A stretch of 64,000 bases of DNA from positions 372,001 to 436,000 of the forward strand of contig NZ_SAWZ01000002.1 of NCBI RefSeq assembly GCF_004122095.1, read 5' to 3'. Every line of letters begins with the position of its first letter. Positions within the stretch are counted from its first letter, which is position 1. A program made the translations under genes and the position numbers. Below, piece by piece: positions 1-10,487 of the stretch. The notes beneath the pieces are model-generated. The model searched no databases, had not been told where the DNA came from, and was given only the letters and a program-made list of their open reading frames with translations. This DNA is from Pseudoxanthomonas composti. GTDB lineage: Bacteria > Pseudomonadota > Gammaproteobacteria > Xanthomonadales > Xanthomonadaceae.

Positions 1-81
1 GTCGGCGTTGCCGGAGCCGCCCTGGCAGGCGGACAGGATCAGGACGGTGGCCAGCAGCAGTGCGGTGCAATGGGATTTCAT
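1..81 (-). CDS. Exported lipoprotein, N-terminal part only (cut by window edge)
   Basis: Only the first 27 codons are inside the window. They encode a classical lipoprotein signal: basic start (MKSHC), a hydrophobic stretch and a lipobox ending LSAC, followed by QGGSGNAD. A GGAG sits just before the ATG. It is the last visible gene of the minus-strand operon, 40 nt after the GSGD-repeat protein, and in this position could be a second auto-adhesin/DUF4097-like protein; that is inference from context. The mature protein is outside the window, so function cannot be read. Confidence 0.6.
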   Translation of the reverse strand, partial: MKSHCTALLLATVLILSACQGGSGNAD

Positions 82-121
82 GAGGTCGCTCCGGGCACGA
101 GAGGGGATTGAGCGCGAGTGG

Positions 122-955
122 TCACTCGCGCGGCTTGCTGACCTTGCCGGCGACCGCCTCGGTGGTGATATCGCCGCTGCCCTTGCTGCGCACGGTGACA
201 TCGCCGCCGACACGGCGCGCTTCCACATCGCCCGAACCGATCGCCCCGACGCTGACGCTGCCGCGGACGTCCTCCAGGGTGACATCGCCCGAACCGACAT
301 TGCCGATCTTCACATTGCCCTGGACCTTGCCCAGGGTCAGGTCGCCCGAGCCGATGGCATCGACGCTGGCATCGCCGCGCACGTCGTTGGCATCGATATC
401 GCCCGAGCCCACCGAGTCCAGCGTCAGGCTGCCGATCTCGCGCAGGTCCAGGTCGCCGGATCCCAGCGAGCCGCTGACGCCTGCGCGCACCTTGCTGACC
501 TTGACATCGCCCGAGCCCACGTTCAGCCCCAGCGAGGCGACGTTGCTGATGTCCAGGTCGCCCGAACCGGCATCCAGGCGGACCTGTGTGCTGGCCGGCA
601 GGGTGCCGGACAGCGACAGGTAGGCGTAGGTCTTGCCGAAGCTCCAGCCGCGCATGCCCTGCTGCTTGAGCGTCACCACCAGCACGTCGCCCTGCCTCTT
701 CTGCTCGATGGTGAGGTTGGCCAGCATCGACTCCTTGCTGGCACAAGCACGGCCGCTAAGCGTGCCGCCGGCGCCGTCGGTGCCGGTCAGCCGCAGGTCG
801 TGCTCGTTGGTCTCGAACACCACGCTGCGCACGCCGGCCAGGTCCAGGGTGAGGTTGCGCGGCGCACTGAACTCGCAGTGCGCGTCCTTGGCCGAGGCCA
901 GTCCGGGCAGGGCCAGGGCAGCGATGGCGATCAGTGAGAAGGGGATCGGACGCAT
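122..955 (-). CDS. Exported DUF4097-type beta-helix protein with GSGD repeats
   Basis: 277 aa. Signal peptide of about 22 residues (MRPIPFS...GLASA), then a region with eight GSGD motifs spaced roughly 17-20 residues apart, typical of DUF4097/DUF2807 proteins predicted to fold as a right-handed beta-helix. Its biochemical role is unknown; the family is often encoded with ABC transporters or regulators of envelope stress. I chose the start at 955 rather than the ATG at 970 because GAGGAA lies 7 nt before it and the signal peptide then starts cleanly. It follows the ABC permease by 76 nt and precedes a lipoprotein gene, so it probably belongs to the GntR-controlled operon. Confidence 0.75.
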   Translation of the reverse strand: MRPIPFSLIAIAALALPGLASAKDAHCEFSAPRNLTLDLAGVRSVVFETNEHDLRLTGTDGAGGTLSGRACASKESMLANLTIEQKRQGDVLVVTLKQQGMRGWSFGKTYAYLSLSGTLPASTQVRLDAGSGDLDISNVASLGLNVGSGDVKVSKVRAGVSGSLGSGDLDLREIGSLTLDSVGSGDIDANDVRGDASVDAIGSGDLTLGKVQGNVKIGNVGSGDVTLEDVRGSVSVGAIGSGDVEARRVGGDVTVRSKGSGDITTEAVAGKVSKPRE

Positions 956-1031
956 CGTTCGGTTCCTCATGAATGTTGGGAAGGGGCACCGCGATGGGTG
1001 CCCCGGTGCCTGACCTGAGGCTGCGCCTGGA

Positions 1032-2024
1032 TCAGGCCTCGTCGCGCCAGCGGCGGGCGTAGATGGCCAGGGCGATGAAGGCCACGCCGACGGCCACGCC
1101 GATCCACAGGTCCAGGCTGGTGTAGATCCGCGGATCGGTCAGGCTGTGCAGCACCATCTGCAGGCTGTCCTCGGGGGTCCTGGCCGCGTTGAGCGCGGTC
1201 TCAGCGGTCTCGTTCTGGGCCAGGCGGGAGAACACCCAGAACCCGGGAAGCACGCTCAGCAGGCCGCGGTAGCCCACCACGTACCAGACCGAACCCAGCG
1301 GCAGGTGGATGCCGGGCAGGGCAGCCATCACGCTGATGATCAGGCAGGCCAGCAGCGGCAGCAGCACGGCCCACAGGAACGGCTTGCTCCGGGCCACGGC
1401 CGAGCACAGCATCAGCCAGCCCACCGCGGGCAGCGACCACAGCAGTCCGATCGGCAGGGTGGCCAGCATTGCGCCCAGGATGCGGAACGGGTGCGACTCG
1501 GAGAACAGGCTGGAAGCGCCTTCCAGGCCGGTGGCCGCGATGGTCGCCGCGCTCACCATCCACAGCGCCACGCCCAGCAGCATGCCGATGATCACCGAGA
1601 TCAGGGGCGCCAGCAGCAGCGCCCAGGCGGCCTTGGACAGCACCGTGGCGGTGTCGGAGATCGGCAGCGACTTCCAGAATAGCGCGCTGCGGTCGCGGCG
1701 GTCGTCGTACAGGCTGCCCAAGGCGTAGAAGAACACCACGAAGGCCAGCACCGAGCCGGTGATGCCGTTGCCCAGCATCAACATCACATCGCCCACAGCG
1801 GCGAAGGAGCCGGTGATTTCCGTGTCGCCGCGGTGCATCTCCAGGTCCTGCGAGCGCAGCTGGATCACCCCGACCACCGCCATCAGCGCCGAGAGCACCA
1901 CGACGATCGTGCCGGTGATCACCTGCGCCCAGACGAATCCGCCGCGGTTTTCCCAGTATTCGCGCTTCAACAACCACAGGAAGGTGTTGGCCGGGCTCCC
2001 GGCCTTGGTGGCGATGGCATTCAT
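1032..2024 (-). CDS. ABC transporter permease (YtrA-operon type)
   Basis: 330 aa integral membrane protein with about six hydrophobic segments, one near residue 35 and the last just before the C-terminal ARRWRDEA. The FLWLLKREYWENRGGF start is typical of ABC-2 type permeases encoded with YtrB-like ATPases. The start ATG overlaps the stop of the ATPase gene (ATGA), which points to translational coupling and one complex. Substrate is not evident; related operons respond to cell-wall-active peptides or other envelope stress, but nothing here proves that. Confidence 0.8.
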   Translation of the reverse strand: MNAIATKAGSPANTFLWLLKREYWENRGGFVWAQVITGTIVVVLSALMAVVGVIQLRSQDLEMHRGDTEITGSFAAVGDVMLMLGNGITGSVLAFVVFFYALGSLYDDRRDRSALFWKSLPISDTATVLSKAAWALLLAPLISVIIGMLLGVALWMVSAATIAATGLEGASSLFSESHPFRILGAMLATLPIGLLWSLPAVGWLMLCSAVARSKPFLWAVLLPLLACLIISVMAALPGIHLPLGSVWYVVGYRGLLSVLPGFWVFSRLAQNETAETALNAARTPEDSLQMVLHSLTDPRIYTSLDLWIGVAVGVAFIALAIYARRWRDEA

Positions 2025-2881
2025 GCGTAGGTTCCTTTCATGACGGCGACGAACAGGTCGGCCAGGCCGGGGTTGCGGGTTTCGCCGAAGCTGGTCAGCT
2101 GCGAGCGCGGGACGCCGTCGAACAGCATCACGGTCTTGCCGAAGGGCAGGGCGCGCTCGTCGATGGGCTTCATGACGCGGGCGGCCGCGGCCTGCTCGGC
2201 CGAGACCAGCACCTCGGTGTAGCGCTCGGCGACCTCGTCCATCTCCGCGGTCAGCACGACCCGGCCATCGCGGATGAACATGACATCGGTGAGGATGTGC
2301 TCGATCTCCTCCACCTGGTGGGTGGTGACGATGATCGTCTTCTGCTCGTCGAAGTAGTCCTCCAGCAGGCGCTGGTAGAACTCCTTGCGATACAGGATGT
2401 CCAGGCCCAGGGTGGGTTCGTCCAGCACCAGGATGCGGGCATCGATGGCCATCACCAGCGCCAGGTGCAGCTGCACGATCATGCCCTTGGACATCTCGCG
2501 CACCCGCAGCTTGGGGCTGAGCTGGGTGTTGGCCAAAAAGCGCTCGCACTTGGCGCGGTCGAAGCGCGGATGCACGCCGGCCACGAAGTCGATCGCCTCC
2601 CTGACCCGGATCCAGCGCGGCAGCACGGCGACGTCGGCGATGAAGCAGACCTCGCGCATCAGCGCATCGCGCTGCGTGCGCGGGTCCTTGCCCAGCACCT
2701 TCATTTCGCCGTCGAAGGAGGTCAGGCCCAGCAGCGCCTTCAGCGCCGTGGTCTTGCCGGCGCCGTTGGGGCCGATCAGGCCGACGATGCGGCCGGGCTG
2801 GATCTCGAAGGCGGCGTCGTTCAGCGCGACCTTGTTCTTGTAGACCTTGCGCAGGCCCTGGGCGCTCACTACTGCGGTCAT
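2021..2881 (-). CDS. ABC transporter ATP-binding protein
   Basis: 286 aa. Walker A GPNGAGKTT at about residues 38-46, Walker B ILVLDEPTLGLD, and the H-loop in the IIVTTHQVEEIEH region. The signature motif is degenerate (REMSKGM in place of LSGGQ), as often seen in YtrB/CcmA-like exporters. The start at 2881 overlaps the stop of the GntR gene (ATGA) and follows from family length; longer upstream readings only add non-conserved residues. It should energise the permease encoded next to it. Confidence 0.88.
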   Translation of the reverse strand: MTAVVSAQGLRKVYKNKVALNDAAFEIQPGRIVGLIGPNGAGKTTALKALLGLTSFDGEMKVLGKDPRTQRDALMREVCFIADVAVLPRWIRVREAIDFVAGVHPRFDRAKCERFLANTQLSPKLRVREMSKGMIVQLHLALVMAIDARILVLDEPTLGLDILYRKEFYQRLLEDYFDEQKTIIVTTHQVEEIEHILTDVMFIRDGRVVLTAEMDEVAERYTEVLVSAEQAAAARVMKPIDERALPFGKTVMLFDGVPRSQLTSFGETRNPGLADLFVAVMKGTYA

Positions 2882-3246
2882 TTCGTGTCTCCCAGTGAAT
2901 CGAGCAGCTCCTGGGTCGACAGCCCCAGGCGCTGGATGCGTTCGGCCACGCCGGGCCACTCTTCGGTCAGGAAACGCTCGCGCTCGTTGCCGAGCAGCTT
3001 CTTGGCCGCTTCTTCGGTCACGAACATGCCCAGCCCGCGGCGCTTCTCCACCAGGCCCTCGTCGGCCAGTTCCTGGTAGGCGCGTGAGACGGTGATGGGG
3101 TTGAGCTGGTACTCGGAGGCCACATGGCGCACCGAATCGAGGGCATCGCCGGGCTTGAGCACGCCGTCGAGCATCATGGCAATCACCTTTTCCTTAAGCT
3201 GTCGGTAGATGGGAGCGCCGTCGCTCCACTGCACGGAAGTCATCAT
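2878..3246 (-). CDS. GntR-family regulator, YtrA subfamily
   Basis: 122 aa, the usual short length of YtrA regulators. Winged helix-turn-helix over residues 10-78 (PIYRQLKEK..., then LNPITVSRAYQELADEGL, then the wing KRRGLGMFV); the C-terminal tail is short with no large effector domain. It is second in the operon, 2 nt after a small membrane protein and overlapping the ATPase. The palindrome at 3519-3542 lies on the operon promoter, so autorepression is the simple reading. A second ATG one codon later (3243) is possible. Confidence 0.88.
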   Translation of the reverse strand: MMTSVQWSDGAPIYRQLKEKVIAMMLDGVLKPGDALDSVRHVASEYQLNPITVSRAYQELADEGLVEKRRGLGMFVTEEAAKKLLGNERERFLTEEWPGVAERIQRLGLSTQELLDSLGDTK

Positions 3247-3248
3247 GG

Positions 3249-3494
3249 TCAGCTCCGTGAGCGCAGCATTTGGGCGAATGAGAAGTAAGGCATGGAGAGG
3301 GATCCTCGCTTGCGTGTCGGGGTTCGCGCGGGGTCGACCAGATCCTCGGCCTTTTCCAGAATGTCCGCCTCGCTCGCGCGGATCGGGCTGGCGCCGTCTC
3401 CACGCTCAGGCTTTCCCTGAACCAGCAGCCCCAGTGTGAGCAGCGTTGCGGCGGCCAGGGCGACCGTCGAACTGTTCAGCGTGGTGTTTTGCAT
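3249..3494 (-). CDS. Small single-pass membrane protein, first gene of the YtrA operon
   Basis: 81 aa with one hydrophobic segment near residues 8-26 (STVALAAATLLTLGLLV) and a charged, soluble C-terminal part. No family recognised. It begins shortly after a strong promoter and ends 2 nt before the GntR start, so it is clearly in the operon. Small membrane proteins that lead YtrA-type operons could be sensors or transporter accessories; this is inference. Confidence 0.6.
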   Translation of the reverse strand: MQNTTLNSSTVALAAATLLTLGLLVQGKPERGDGASPIRASEADILEKAEDLVDPARTPTRKRGSLSMPYFSFAQMLRSRS

Positions 3495-3518
3495 GAGGCA
3501 CTCCCGCGTTGGGTAAGT

Positions 3519-3542
3519 GGTGTTGTATTGAACTATAACACC
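3519..3542. promoter_or_regulatory. 24-bp palindrome, probable YtrA/GntR operator
   Basis: GGTGTTGTATTG is followed by AACTATAACACC; 9 of 12 positions pair, including the six outer bases. It covers the -10 box of the operon promoter, as expected for a repressor site. Binding by the adjacent GntR protein is inferred. Confidence 0.65.
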
Positions 3543-3559
3543 AGAACGGAGGGTGTCAA
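3532..3559 (-). promoter_or_regulatory. Sigma70-type promoter of the YtrA operon
   Basis: On the minus strand TTGACA (3559-3554) is separated by 16 nt from TATAGT (3537-3532). The start codon of the first gene lies about 38 nt downstream of the -10 box. Confidence 0.7.
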
Positions 3560-3631
3560 CACCTTTTTGGTGGTCAGTGGCAAGCCGCTGGAGGCATACT
3601 CGCGTTCCCGTTCCTCACAGGTCTCCGCACG

Positions 3632-4189
3632 ATGCGCAAGGTATTGAAAACACTGGCCTTCACCCTGCTCATGGGCCTGGCTGGAGGAGCCGCTGCAGAG
3701 GGGTTGCTGGACCATGACTACCGCCCGCTGGCCGGCAAGGGCGAGGTGAACCTGAAGCAGAAGTACGGCGGCGAAGTGCTGCTGGTGGTCAACACCGCCA
3801 GCAAGTGCGGCTACACCCCGCAGTACGAAGGCCTGGAGGCGCTCAACAAGAAGTACGCCGCCAAGGGCTTCAATGTGCTGGGCTTTCCGTCCAACGACTT
3901 CAAGGGCCAGGAGCCGGGCGAAGAAGCGCAGATCCAGGAGTTCTGCACGCTGACCTACGGCGTGAAGTTCCCCATGTTCCAGAAGGTCAGCGTGCTTGGG
4001 GACAACGCCACGCCGCTGTACAAGGAGCTGACCCGCGCTACTGGCGTTGCGCCGGGCTGGAACTTCCACAAGTACCTGATCGGGCGAGATGGCAAGGTCA
4101 TCGGCCAGTTCCCCAGCAAGGTCACGCCCGACGATCCGGCGCTGGTCGCGGCGATCGAGAAGGCGCTGGCCCAGCCCAAGCCGCGCTGA
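3632..4189 (+). CDS. Exported glutathione-peroxidase-family thiol peroxidase
   Basis: 185 aa. Signal peptide (residues 1-22, ...GGAAA) followed by a GPx fold. Peroxidatic Cys59 is in ASKCGYT; a second Cys105 in EFCTLTYG matches the resolving cysteine of thioredoxin-dependent GPx enzymes; Trp143 in GWNFHKYL is conserved. The usual catalytic Gln of the NQF motif is replaced (PSNDFKGQEPG, residues 86-96). It should reduce peroxides in the periplasm, probably with a thioredoxin-like partner rather than glutathione. Transcribed away from the YtrA operon. Confidence 0.85.
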   Translation: MRKVLKTLAFTLLMGLAGGAAAEGLLDHDYRPLAGKGEVNLKQKYGGEVLLVVNTASKCGYTPQYEGLEALNKKYAAKGFNVLGFPSNDFKGQEPGEEAQIQEFCTLTYGVKFPMFQKVSVLGDNATPLYKELTRATGVAPGWNFHKYLIGRDGKVIGQFPSKVTPDDPALVAAIEKALAQPKPR

Positions 4190-4258
4190 TCCTCACGCGC
4201 GTGCGACAATGCGCCGGTGCGTCGCGCCGGCGGCGCTTGTTCAATCACAGGAAATCGC

Positions 4259-5191
4259 ATGATGGCGTCAGTCGGTAAGTGGGTCGCGGCCGCGGCCGTT
4301 TCAGTTTCGTTGATGGGAGGAAGTGCGTTGGCGCAGGACAAGACATCGTTGACCAGCGAGAAGGACAAGGTCAGCTACGCGATCGGCCTGGACGTGGGTC
4401 GTTCGTTCGAGCCGGTGGCCCCCTTCCTCGACGTGGCGGCGTTCAAGCGCGGCGTGCAGACCATCTTCAAGGGCGGCCAGCCCACGCAGACCGAAGAGCA
4501 GGCCAAGGCCGCCGACGCGGCGCTGCGCCAGAACATCGCCGCAGGCCAGGGCCAGCGCCAGCAGGGCATGCCGCCAGGCATGTCGCCGCCGGCGGTGGAC
4601 AAGGAACAGGTCGGACTGATGCTGGGTGAGCGCGCGGTCGGCCCGTCGCTGGCGCCGCTGAAGGACGAGGTGGATCTGGACGTGCTGGTGCAGGCGATGC
4701 AGACCCAGTTCTCCAAGGGCACGGCACTGCTGAGCGACGCCGAGGCACAGGCGACCATGCAGGCCTTCATCGCCAGCCGCCAGCAGCGCATGGGCGAGAA
4801 GAACCGCACCGAGGGCGCCGCGTTCCTGTCCAAGAACAAGACCGAGAAGGGCGTGGTGACCACGCCGTCGGGCCTGCAGTACAGCGTGCTGCGCCAGGGC
4901 AGCGGCGAGCGTCCGACGGCCACCAGCCGCGTGCGCGTGAACTACGAGGGCAAGCTGCTGGACGGCACCGTCTTCGATAGCTCCTACAAGCGTGGCCAGC
5001 CGGCCGAGTTCGGTCTGAACCAAGTGATCGCCGGCTGGACCGAAGGGCTGTCGCTGATGCCGGTCGGCTCCAAGTACCGCTTCTGGATTCCCTCGCAGCT
5101 GGGCTACGGCGCCGAGGGCGCCCCGGGCGGCACCATCGGCCCGGACGCGATGCTGACCTTCGATGTCGAGCTGATGGGCATCGTGCAGTAA
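4259..5191 (+). CDS. Exported FKBP-type peptidyl-prolyl isomerase with two N-terminal modules
   Basis: 310 aa. Signal peptide to about residue 25 (SALAQ). Two FKBP_N-like segments follow in tandem: DKVSYAIGLDVGRS... (about 32-75) and EQVGLMLGERAVGPS... (about 115-165), joined by a Gln/Pro-rich linker. The C-terminal FKBP_C domain (about 200-310) carries VNYEGKLLDGTVFDSSY and LGYGAEG. Catalyses proline isomerisation of folding envelope proteins; Mip/FkpA-like. Start at 4259 has AGGAAA 6 nt upstream; the next ATG one codon later is equally possible. Confidence 0.88.
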   Translation: MMASVGKWVAAAAVSVSLMGGSALAQDKTSLTSEKDKVSYAIGLDVGRSFEPVAPFLDVAAFKRGVQTIFKGGQPTQTEEQAKAADAALRQNIAAGQGQRQQGMPPGMSPPAVDKEQVGLMLGERAVGPSLAPLKDEVDLDVLVQAMQTQFSKGTALLSDAEAQATMQAFIASRQQRMGEKNRTEGAAFLSKNKTEKGVVTTPSGLQYSVLRQGSGERPTATSRVRVNYEGKLLDGTVFDSSYKRGQPAEFGLNQVIAGWTEGLSLMPVGSKYRFWIPSQLGYGAEGAPGGTIGPDAMLTFDVELMGIVQ

Positions 5192-5241
5192 GCAGCAGGC
5201 GTGTGCCGCTGCCGATGCATCGATCGCAGCTGTCGCGCCCC

Positions 5242-5264
5242 AGGGCCGGCCCCGTGCCGGCCCT
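5242..5264 (+). terminator. Hairpin after the FKBP gene
   Basis: AGGGCCGGC, 5-nt loop, GCCGGCCCT: a perfect 9-bp stem about 50 nt after the stop. Only a weak T-run (ATTT) follows, so intrinsic termination is likely but not certain. Confidence 0.5.
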
Positions 5265-5329
5265 GATCGATTTCCCCGCCTCGCCATCGACGGCGATGCG
5301 CAACGCAAGCGGAAGAGGCCGCACCGTGC

Positions 5330-5581
5330 ATGGCATCTGATCTGTTCGGGTTGACCACCCCGGTGCCGGACGAGCCGCTGGAGCAGCGGCTGGTCGAACT
5401 GGAGACCCGCCTGGCGTTCCAGGAGCATGCGCTGGGCGAGCTGAGCGATGCGCTGGCCGAATCGCGTGCCGAGAGCCAGCGCAATGCCATCCTGCTGCAG
5501 CATCTGCTGGAAGACCTGCGCAAGGTGCGCTCCAGCCTGGATTCCGACCCGGCGGACGAACCCCCGCCGCCGCACTACTGA
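5330..5581 (+). CDS. slyX: SlyX family protein
   Basis: 83 aa, an almost entirely coiled-coil protein: LEQRLVELETRLAFQEHALGEL is a run of heptads, ending with a Pro-rich PPPPHY tail that is the family hallmark. Role unknown in general; it is usually found beside FKBP-type isomerases, as here. It lies 9 nt before the DUF2058 gene, so the two are probably cotranscribed. Confidence 0.85.
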   Translation: MASDLFGLTTPVPDEPLEQRLVELETRLAFQEHALGELSDALAESRAESQRNAILLQHLLEDLRKVRSSLDSDPADEPPPPHY

Positions 5582-5590
5582 TAGACCGTC

Positions 5591-6250
5591 ATGACTGATT
5601 CGCTCCGCGACCAGCTGCTGGGCCTGGGCTTCAAGCCGGCGCCCAAGCCAGAGCGCAAACCCGAACACAAGCCGCGCGCGGGTGCCCCGCACGCCGGCAA
5701 GCCCCATGCGGGCAAGCCCAATCCCGGCAACACCAGCCATCCGCAGCAGCGCCGCGGCAAGCCCGGCGGCGGGCAGGGTGGCAGGCCGGCGCAAGCACAA
5801 GGGCAGCAGAAGCCGCGCAGCCGCGAGGACATCGACCTGGCCAAGGCCTACGCCATCCGCGCCCAGCGCGAGAAGGAAGAGCGGATCGAGGCCGAGCGGG
5901 TCAAGCAGGAAGAGGCGCGCCTGCGTCGCGAGGCCCGCGCCAAGCTCGAAGAACTGCTCAAGGACAAGGGCCTGAACGACCCGGCCGCCGACATCGCGCG
6001 CCATTTCCCTTACGGCGGCAAGATCAAGCGCATCTATGTCACCGCCGAACAGCTCAAGGCGCTCAACGCCGGCGAGCTGGGCGTGGTGCAGCAGAACGGG
6101 CGCTACCTGCTGGTGACCGCGGCGCTGCTGGCGCAGGCCGAAGCGGTGTTCGCCCCCTGCGTGGCGCTCAAGGTCGATCCCAACGCGCCTGCCGAGGCGG
6201 ACCCGTATGCCGACCCGCAGTACCAGGTGCCGGACGATCTGGTGTGGTGA
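5591..6250 (+). CDS. DUF2058 protein (YaiL-like, nucleic-acid associated)
   Basis: 219 aa. N-terminus SLRDQLLGLGF is the DUF2058 signature; then a low-complexity basic Lys/Pro/His/Gly-rich segment (about 18-75), a long charged helix (REKEERIEAERVKQEEARL, about 92-125) and a compact C-terminal domain with FPYGGKIKRIYVT. E. coli YaiL is annotated as a nucleoprotein/polynucleotide-associated enzyme, so RNA or DNA binding is plausible but unproven. Tight spacing to slyX suggests one operon. Confidence 0.8.
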   Translation: MTDSLRDQLLGLGFKPAPKPERKPEHKPRAGAPHAGKPHAGKPNPGNTSHPQQRRGKPGGGQGGRPAQAQGQQKPRSREDIDLAKAYAIRAQREKEERIEAERVKQEEARLRREARAKLEELLKDKGLNDPAADIARHFPYGGKIKRIYVTAEQLKALNAGELGVVQQNGRYLLVTAALLAQAEAVFAPCVALKVDPNAPAEADPYADPQYQVPDDLVW

Positions 6251-6254
6251 GGCG

Positions 6255-7019
6255 ATGAGGACCGCTTCGATTATCAGGCGCTTGCCGGCCGGCATGCTGT
6301 TGCTTGGCCTGGCATCGAGCGCGTGGGCCGACGATGAGCTCTCCTTCGATCGCCCGGGCATTCCCTTTGCCGCCTCGACCCTGCCCGCAGGCGGTTTTGC
6401 CTGGGAACAGGGCCTGCCGAGCGTCAGTTTCGACCGCAGCCAGGGCACGATCAGCCGCGAGTACGTGGCCGACACCGTGCTGCGTTTTGGCCTGGCCGAG
6501 CGCGTGGAACTGCAGCTGTCCAACGACAGCCAGGTCTGGCTGCGCGACAGCGGCGCTGAGCCGCAGCGCGGGCACGGCGCCGGCGATGCCGCCATTGGGG
6601 TGAAGGTGGCGCTGCCCTCGCGCAGCGACGACTTCGCCTGGGCAGTGCTGGCCACCGCTTCGGTGCCGACCGGGCGCGAACCTTACGGCAGTGGCGATCA
6701 CCTGCAGACCCTGGCGACCACCTTGTCCTGGGAACTGCCGCAGGACCGCGCGCTGGCCGTGTATGCCGATGTCAGCCACGCCGATGCCGGCGACAGCTGG
6801 ACCCTGGCGGCCAACTACACCTTCGTGTCGCATCAGGCCTGGCAGGCCTATGTGGAAGCCGGCGTGGGCCACGGTGAGGAGAGCACGCAAGGCGTCGGCG
6901 CGGGCGTTGCCTGGATGTTGGGCGAACACGTGCAGCTGGATTGCTCGCTGCTGCGTGGCATCGGTCATGACGCGTCCGACTGGCAGGGCGGGGTCGGCAT
7001 CGCGTTCGGCTTTCTCTGA
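6255..7019 (+). CDS. Exported outer-membrane beta-barrel, phenol-degradation transporter-like
   Basis: 254 aa. Signal peptide ends near SSAWA (about residue 25). The mature part alternates hydrophobic/polar residues, with LSFDRPGIPFAASTLPAGGF and a phenylalanine-rich C-terminus (GIAFGFL), as in the MetA-pathway-of-phenol-degradation/DUF3187 group of putative transporters. Start at 6255 is 4 nt after the previous stop, with GTGAGG upstream. Substrate unknown. Confidence 0.65.
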   Translation: MRTASIIRRLPAGMLLLGLASSAWADDELSFDRPGIPFAASTLPAGGFAWEQGLPSVSFDRSQGTISREYVADTVLRFGLAERVELQLSNDSQVWLRDSGAEPQRGHGAGDAAIGVKVALPSRSDDFAWAVLATASVPTGREPYGSGDHLQTLATTLSWELPQDRALAVYADVSHADAGDSWTLAANYTFVSHQAWQAYVEAGVGHGEESTQGVGAGVAWMLGEHVQLDCSLLRGIGHDASDWQGGVGIAFGFL

Positions 7020-7526
7020 TCGGCTTGGCTAGCCGACGCGCTTGCCGCGGGCGGGCGTGATCCAGCCGCCGCTGTCGGTGGACCGGCGTACGCGCATCCG
7101 GTCCTGAGGCGGGGATCGGTTGGCGCCGCGTGTGACGGGCGATCCTCGCCTCGCTCGTCATCTCACCCATGGCATCGGGGAGTCTCCAGACCCAAGGGAC
7201 CTTGTGGGAGCGGCTGCAGCCGCGAAGAGGCTTGCCCCGGGGAACGCCCCTTCGCGGCTGAAGCCGCTCTCACAGCGAGCCGCTCTCACAGCGAGCCGCT
7301 TCCACAGCGAGCTGTTCCCACGGGGCGAATGCGCACACGGATCGATCGTGGCGAAGTCGGGGGGCCGCTCCAGCCGGGGGGCTTGCCGGAGATGTCGCTT
7401 CGCCGCAAGGCCAAAGGCCAGCTAGGGCGGCCTCCGACAGCATGAAGCCAAGGTGGTTCGTGGTGCCCATCAGGCCGACATGCACCGTGCCGCACGCGCA
7501 CGCGCACGCGGACGCGCGGGCGCCCG
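7020..7526. other. 507-nt gene-free spacer with REP-type repeats
   Basis: Separates two convergent transcripts (beta-barrel gene and metH). Apart from the REP pair and tandem repeats at 7204-7323 I see no coding or RNA signal; short open frames here are GC-driven. Confidence 0.6.
7204..7323. repeat. REP-like inverted pair with a 16-bp tandem tail
   Basis: GTGGGAGCGGCTGCAGCCGC at 7204 pairs with a reverse-complement copy ending GCTCTCAC at 7272; about 24 of 27 positions match. The right copy runs into a 16-bp unit (AGCCGCTCTCACAGCG) repeated 3.6 times at 7262-7323 with growing divergence. This is the GTGGGAGCGGC class of extragenic palindromes seen in Pseudomonas and Stenotrophomonas. Confidence 0.8.
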
Positions 7527-10313
<2,787 letters not shown>

Positions 10314-10333
10314 GGGCTCGGGGATTGGGAAGG

Positions 10334-10487
10334 CGAGGAGCGAGTAACGAGAAACGAGGAACGAGGAACGAGAAACGAGGAACGAGGAACGAGAAACGAG
10401 AAACGAGAAACGAGTGAAGGCGGGCGAAGAGCGGACTAGGCTTCGGTGGTCTCTCGTTCCTCGTTCCTCTCCACTCGTTCCTCTCGC
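10334..10487. repeat. Inverted array of GAGGAAC/GAGAAAC heptamers between the metH halves
   Basis: From 10341 eleven consecutive 7-nt units of form CGAGNRA (mostly CGAGGAA or CGAGAAA) run to 10417. The opposite arm (CTCGTTCCTCGTTCCTCT and flanks) is at 10452-10487 and encodes the last residues of MetH-N. The loop holds the MetH-N stop. Confidence 0.92.
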
